A stretch of 10,198 nucleotides of DNA from Pseudonocardiales bacterium. GTDB lineage: Bacteria; Actinomycetota; Actinomycetes; Mycobacteriales; Jatrophihabitantaceae. Location of the stretch: assembly GCA_030840415.1 (NCBI GenBank), contig JAVEEO010000508.1, positions 1 to 10,198 on the forward strand. Reading direction: 5' to 3'. The notes below the pieces were generated by a model that was not told the origin of the DNA, did no database searches, and saw nothing but the letters and a program-made list of their open reading frames with translations. Position numbers and translations under genes: made by a program. Position 1 is the first letter of the stretch; each line of letters starts with the position of its first letter. Positions 6,581 through 10,198 of the stretch are shown here, one piece after another.

Positions 6581-9052
6581 ATGGACGATGTCCCCAGCGC
6601 TGGGATTAAATTCGAGGTGCTTGGTCCGCTTCGGGCATGGCGCGAAGGCGCCGCACTGCCGTTGGGACCAGTGCAACAGCGAGTAGTCCTGGCGGTCCTA
6701 CTGCTGCACACGAACCGGCCGATCGGACGGCAGCAGATCATCGATGCCGTGTGGGGCACGGCGCACCCTACGCATGCGGTCAACCTGCTCCAGCGGCATG
6801 TCTCGGCGCTGCGCCGGGTCCTGGAGCCGCAGCGCTCTGCCCGCGCGGCCTCGGACCGGGTGGTCTGGACCGATGGCGGTTACCTGTTCACGGTCTCGGC
6901 CGGCAGCCTGGATCTGGAGCAGTTCGACAGCAGCGTCAGCGCGGCCCGGGCGGCCCGGGTGGCCGGTGACCTGCCCAAGGCGGCCGCGGCGCTGCACGCT
7001 GCCCTGCAGTTGTGGCGCGGACCAGCTTGTGACGGTTTGATCAGCCCATTCCTTGACGCTCAACGCGAGCAACTGGCCGAGCGCCGGATCAGCGCGCTGG
7101 AGGAGCGCATCGATCTGGACCTGGCACTGGGCAACCACCTCGACGTCATCGCCGAGCTGCGCGCACTGGTCGCGGAGTACCCGTTGCGGGAGCGGTTGCG
7201 CGGGCTGCTGATGTCGGCGCTCTACCGCTCCGGCCGGCAGGCCGACGCCCTGGCCGCCTACCAGGACGCCCGCCGCCAGCTGCGCGACGAGGTCGGCGTG
7301 GCACCGGCCGCACCACTGCAGCGGCTCCAGCAGCAGATCCTGGCCGCCGACCCGGACCTTGCTCCACCGGCCCCGCCGACCGTCACGGGACCGATCACGC
7401 TGAGTAGCCAAAGTGTGACGCGCGAACAAATTCCGATGCCTGCGCAACTACCTCGTGATTTGTCCACTTTTGTCGCCAGAGACTGCGAACTAACTCGGTT
7501 GAATTCATTGATAAACGACAAGAAAGTGGACTCTGACGGGCCCATAGTGACTGCGATCTGCGGAATGGCAGGAGTCGGCAAGACGACCTTGGCAGTGCAT
7601 TGGGCGCACCAAATCCGGGACCAATTTTCAGATGGGCAAGTTTACTTGAATCTTCGCGGGCACGACCCGACCGAGCCCGCGATGGACCCGGCCGACGCGC
7701 TGCAGGCAGTGCTGGAGGCCTTCGGGGTGCCCGCCGGGCAGATCCCGGCCGGGCTGGAGGCCCGCGCGGCGCTCTACCGCAGCCTGCTCAGTGGCCAGCG
7801 CGTGCTGATCGTGCTCGACAATGCCCTCGACGCCGAGCAGGTACGCCCGCTGCTGCCGGGCTCGGCCGGCTGCCAGGTGATCCTGACCAGCCGAACCCAG
7901 CTGACCAGCCTGGCCGCGATCGACGGTGCCCACCTGCTGGGCATCGAGCCGCTGTCGAACTTCGATGCCCAGGCGCTGCTGGCCCGTCGGCTCGGTGCGC
8001 AGCGGATCGCCTCCGAGGCCGCCGCGGTCGAGCAGATCATCACCGCGTGCGCCGGGCTGCCGCTGGCGCTGTCGATCGTGGCCGCCCGGGCGGTGCCGGG
8101 CTTCCCGTTGACCGTGGTCGCCGATCGGCTGCGGGCGGCGCGGGGCAGCCTGGACGCCTTCGACGCCGGCGACGAGACCGCGAACCTGCGCAGCGTGCTG
8201 GCCAGCTCCTATCGGTACCTGAGCCCGGCGGCCGCCCGGGTGTTCCGGCTGCTGCCGCTGCTGCCGGGCCCGGACTTCGCCAGTTGCGTGATCGCCGGCC
8301 TGGCCGGAATACCGATGTCGGAAGTGGATTCACCAGTTCTCGAGCTGCGCCGGGCCAACCTGATCAACGAGGTCAGGCCGGGGGTGTTCAGCTGTCACGA
8401 GCTGCACCGCGCCTTCGCCGTCGAGCTGAGCCGCAGCTACGACACCGAGGTCGAGCGGCACCAGGCACTGCGCGGCCTGTCCGAGCACTGCCTGCACCCG
8501 GCACACCGCGCCGACCGGTTGCTCAGCCAGTTCGGCGAGGACCGCCGGACCTGGCGGTCGGGCCACGTTCCCAGCGCCCTGGACGAACTACCGGCCCAAC
8601 GCGAGGCACTGGACTGGTTCACCGCCCAGCACCCGGGGCTGCACTGGGCGCTGGGGCCTTCGGCCAACAGCAGTTTCGACCAGGGGCTGCGCCAACTGGC
8701 CTGGACCTTCGAGTCGTTCCTGGAAGGCAATGACTACCCACGCGAGTCCCGGATCGGTCACCGGATCGGGGCCGAGCACGAGGAGCAGTCGCACGAGCCG
8801 GCCGGACAGGCCATCTGCCATGGTTGTCTGGCCTTCGCCTACGGCCAGCTCGGCCGTCATGACGATGCCGAGTTGCACGCGCGACAGGCCCTGACGCTGT
8901 ACCAGGAGATGAACCAGCGAATCCCCCAGGTGCACGCCTACCGGCTGCTGTCCTGGGTCCTGGATCTGCAGGGCCGCTACCGTGACGCGCTGGTCCAGGC
9001 GCAGCTGGCCAACGAGCTGGTCGGGGAACGTCAGCTCGACCTGCGCGGCTGA
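6581..9052 (+). CDS. SARP-family transcriptional activator with NB-ARC and short TPR region (AfsR-like)
   Basis: An 823-residue regulator. An OmpR-type winged helix (about 7-95; KFEVLGPLRAW, AVNLLQRHVSALRRVLEP) and a bacterial transcriptional activation domain (about 105-255) make up the SARP part. A proline-rich linker leads to an NB-ARC ATPase with Walker A GMAGVGKTT (328-336), Walker B VLIVLDN (408-414), ILTSRTQL as sensor-like motif, and GLPLAL (492-497). After a winged-helix region come only about two TPR-like helices pairs (GQAICHGCLAFAYGQLGRHDDA onward in two pieces), and the protein stops at about 823 where AfsR-type proteins reach 950-1000, so the TPR sensor is short. SARPs bind direct repeats near the -35 of pathway promoters and recruit RNA polymerase. 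Divergent placement makes the minus-strand operon the natural target. I saw no in-frame TTA codon. Base use shifts sharply inside the gene (see 7395-7660). Confidence 0.93.
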   Translation: MDDVPSAGIKFEVLGPLRAWREGAALPLGPVQQRVVLAVLLLHTNRPIGRQQIIDAVWGTAHPTHAVNLLQRHVSALRRVLEPQRSARAASDRVVWTDGGYLFTVSAGSLDLEQFDSSVSAARAARVAGDLPKAAAALHAALQLWRGPACDGLISPFLDAQREQLAERRISALEERIDLDLALGNHLDVIAELRALVAEYPLRERLRGLLMSALYRSGRQADALAAYQDARRQLRDEVGVAPAAPLQRLQQQILAADPDLAPPAPPTVTGPITLSSQSVTREQIPMPAQLPRDLSTFVARDCELTRLNSLINDKKVDSDGPIVTAICGMAGVGKTTLAVHWAHQIRDQFSDGQVYLNLRGHDPTEPAMDPADALQAVLEAFGVPAGQIPAGLEARAALYRSLLSGQRVLIVLDNALDAEQVRPLLPGSAGCQVILTSRTQLTSLAAIDGAHLLGIEPLSNFDAQALLARRLGAQRIASEAAAVEQIITACAGLPLALSIVAARAVPGFPLTVVADRLRAARGSLDAFDAGDETANLRSVLASSYRYLSPAAARVFRLLPLLPGPDFASCVIAGLAGIPMSEVDSPVLELRRANLINEVRPGVFSCHELHRAFAVELSRSYDTEVERHQALRGLSEHCLHPAHRADRLLSQFGEDRRTWRSGHVPSALDELPAQREALDWFTAQHPGLHWALGPSANSSFDQGLRQLAWTFESFLEGNDYPRESRIGHRIGAEHEEQSHEPAGQAICHGCLAFAYGQLGRHDDAELHARQALTLYQEMNQRIPQVHAYRLLSWVLDLQGRYRDALVQAQLANELVGERQLDLRG
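7395..7660 (+). other. Low-GC, atypical-codon island inside the SARP gene
   Basis: This stretch encodes the end of the linker and the start of NB-ARC including Walker A. By my count 58 of 120 bases in 7441-7560 are G or C (48%), while neighbouring parts of the gene are around 70% or more. Codons that high-GC actinomycetes avoid cluster here (CTA, TCA, ATA, AAA, TTT, AAT, CTT). The protein motifs stay normal for the family, so the frame is intact. A recombined segment from another regulator is one explanation. Confidence 0.6.
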
Positions 9053-9055
9053 CGC

Positions 9056-9092
9056 CGGTGCGCGCCGGACGCAGCGCGTCCGGCGGGCACCG
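9056..9092. terminator. Strong hairpin between convergent genes, probable bidirectional terminator
   Basis: CGCCGGACGC (9063-9072) and GCGTCCGGCG (9076-9085) pair perfectly over 10 bases with an AGC loop. After one G/G mismatch the stem goes on with CGGTGC (9056-9061) and GCACCG (9087-9092). It starts 3 bases after the SARP stop and lies 9 bases beyond the stop of the LLM gene on the other strand. There is no T run, which is common for actinomycete terminators. Confidence 0.8.
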
Positions 9093-9101
9093 CAGCCGAC
9101 A

Positions 9102-10004
9102 TCAGACGAGGCTGCGGACCCGCTTGAGAACCGGGCCCAGCACATCCATGTGCGGGCGCTGGACGCTGAAGTAGCTGAAGCCGTAGCGCTCGCGGGATTC
9201 GATGATCTGCCGGGCGATCTCCTCCTCGGTGCCCAGCAGCAGGAACGGGCACTCCAGCATCTGCTCCATCGTCAGGTACGCGCCGAAGTCCTCCATGGCC
9301 CGCTCGGCAGCCGCCCGCCGGTCGTCGGTCACCTCGACACCCAGGATGAAGGCATTGCGCTCGATCTCGTCGTCGCGCCCACCGGCCATCTTGGCGAAGT
9401 ACTCCACCCGCTCGTCGGTCTCCTCGGCAGTCTTGAGGCGGAGGGTTGCCGGCGGCTGGCCGGCCACCTGCAACCGGCCACCGAGGCTGAAGATGTCGGC
9501 CCGCTCGGCGGCCAGCCGCACCAGCCGCTCGCCGCCGGAACCGATCAACAGCGGCGGCCGGGTCATGCCCTGCTCCGCCTCCAGCAACTGCCAGACCTTC
9601 TCGACCGTCGAGGCGACCCGCTCGTAGCGCTGCTGGAACGACTGGAACTCGAAACCCGCGTCGTCGAACTGGTACTTGAGCAAGCCGGTTCCCAGCCCGA
9701 GCTCCAGCCGCCCGTCGGTCAGCCGCATCAGGGTGGCCACATCGCGTGCCAACACCGAGGGATTCCAGAAGCCGATGTTGAGCACGTAGCTGCCGACCCG
9801 CAGCCGCTCGCAGGCGTAGGCGGCGGCCATCGCCGCCAGCAACGGTGACGTGCGGTTGGGTCCGAGGTGATCGACGCCGACCGCTGAGTCGAAGCCGTAA
9901 GCCTCGGCCCGCCGGCAGGTGTCGGTGAGTTCCTGCCGGGAGTAGTGAGTGCCGAGGGTGAATCCGAAGCGGAAGTCCCGCTCGCTCGCCTTCATCGCCG
10001 TCAT
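9102..10004 (-). CDS. LLM-class F420-dependent oxidoreductase
   Basis: A 300-residue TIM-barrel protein of the luciferase-like monooxygenase superfamily, in the subgroup expected to use coenzyme F420. Features: N-terminal strand FRFGFTLG, the helix AEAYGFDSAVGVDHLGP, the block NPSVLARDVATL with LTDGRLELGLGTG (typical of F420-type LLM proteins), PPLLIGSGGERLVRLAAERADI for the phosphate-binding half, and the C-terminal FGAYLTMEQMLECPFLLLGTEEEIARQ in two adjoining parts. It resembles the family named after MSMEG_2516 (TIGR03621). The substrate is unknown; F420 enzymes of this kind reduce or oxidise C-C or C-N bonds. Start: ATG at 10002-10004 overlaps the upstream stop (ATGA); ATG at 9993-9995 is an alternative. 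It faces the SARP gene and may be a tailoring enzyme or lie just outside the cluster. Confidence 0.9.
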   Translation of the reverse strand: MTAMKASERDFRFGFTLGTHYSRQELTDTCRRAEAYGFDSAVGVDHLGPNRTSPLLAAMAAAYACERLRVGSYVLNIGFWNPSVLARDVATLMRLTDGRLELGLGTGLLKYQFDDAGFEFQSFQQRYERVASTVEKVWQLLEAEQGMTRPPLLIGSGGERLVRLAAERADIFSLGGRLQVAGQPPATLRLKTAEETDERVEYFAKMAGGRDDEIERNAFILGVEVTDDRRAAAERAMEDFGAYLTMEQMLECPFLLLGTEEEIARQIIESRERYGFSYFSVQRPHMDVLGPVLKRVRSLV

Positions 10005-10198
10005 GCCCGCTTCAGCTCCATAATCCAGTTGGTTTCCCAGGTCTGTTCGTGATCGGCGGAGAACGCCTGTTCCCAGCGCGCCGACGTCGGAGTGATCTCC
10101 GACCAGATGAAACGCACCCTGACCGGGGTGCCCTCGTGCGAGTCGTCCCCGTGGAAAAGCCCTTTGCCGTCGGAGAAAGACCCCACCACCGGTGGGAA
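10001..10198 (-). CDS. DUF1579-like protein, C-terminal fragment (N-terminus beyond right edge)
   Basis: The last 65 residues of a protein whose frame is open to the right edge. The GTG at 10187-10189 is probably internal, since the reading continues upstream of it without a stop. The segment has a lipocalin/beta-barrel look (VRVRFIWSEITPTSARWEQ, then AFSADHEQTWETNW), which I remember from small DUF1579-type proteins of actinomycetes; function unknown. Its stop overlaps the ATG of the LLM gene by ATGA, so the two are probably co-translated and may act together. The family name is from memory and should be treated as tentative; the coding call itself is firm. Confidence 0.7.
   Translation of the reverse strand, partial: FPPVVGSFSDGKGLFHGDDSHEGTPVRVRFIWSEITPTSARWEQAFSADHEQTWETNWIMELKRA

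Noticed and set aside
1..10198. tRNA, rRNA, CRISPR array, insertion sequence or attachment site
   Set aside because: I looked for repeated spacers, terminal inverted repeats with a transposase, and tRNA-like cloverleafs and saw none.

Overview
The window comes from a high-GC actinomycete, probably Streptomyces or a close relative. The evidence is strong GC bias at third codon positions, a SARP-type pathway regulator, an F420-type oxidoreductase, overlapping ATGA gene junctions and long antisense shadow frames. I cannot name the species. It looks like one part of a natural-product gene cluster.

Layout. From the left edge to 6346, six minus-strand genes form one apparent operon. In transcription order they are: a KAS III-like ketosynthase, an FkbH-type glyceryl transferase/phosphatase, a stand-alone acyl carrier protein, a lysine/ornithine N-hydroxylase, a small cupin, and a methionyl-tRNA-synthetase-like protein cut by the left edge. 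Neighbouring genes overlap by 4 bases at two junctions and are otherwise 5 to 19 bases apart. A divergent control region (6347-6580) separates the operon from a plus-strand SARP/NB-ARC/TPR regulator (6581-9052). A strong hairpin (9056-9092) sits between the regulator and a convergent minus-strand pair: an LLM-class F420-type oxidoreductase (9102-10004) and the C-terminal end of a DUF1579-like protein running off the right edge.

How the genes may work together. N-hydroxylase + cupin + MetRS-like protein is the signature of the hydrazine (N-N bond) forming machinery known from s56-p1, triacsin and pyrazofurin-type pathways. There, N6-hydroxylysine is joined to an activated amino acid by a cupin/MetRS didomain enzyme. 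Here the two domains appear as separate, translationally coupled genes. FkbH + ACP + KAS III is the cassette that in tetronate pathways makes glyceryl-ACP from 1,3-bisphosphoglycerate and condenses it. Having both cassettes in one operon suggests a pathway joining a hydrazine (or product derived from it) with a glycerate-derived C3 unit. I do not recognise the product. The flavin oxidase that usually follows hydrazine formation is not in the window and would be expected beyond the left edge. The regulator is the likely pathway-specific activator.
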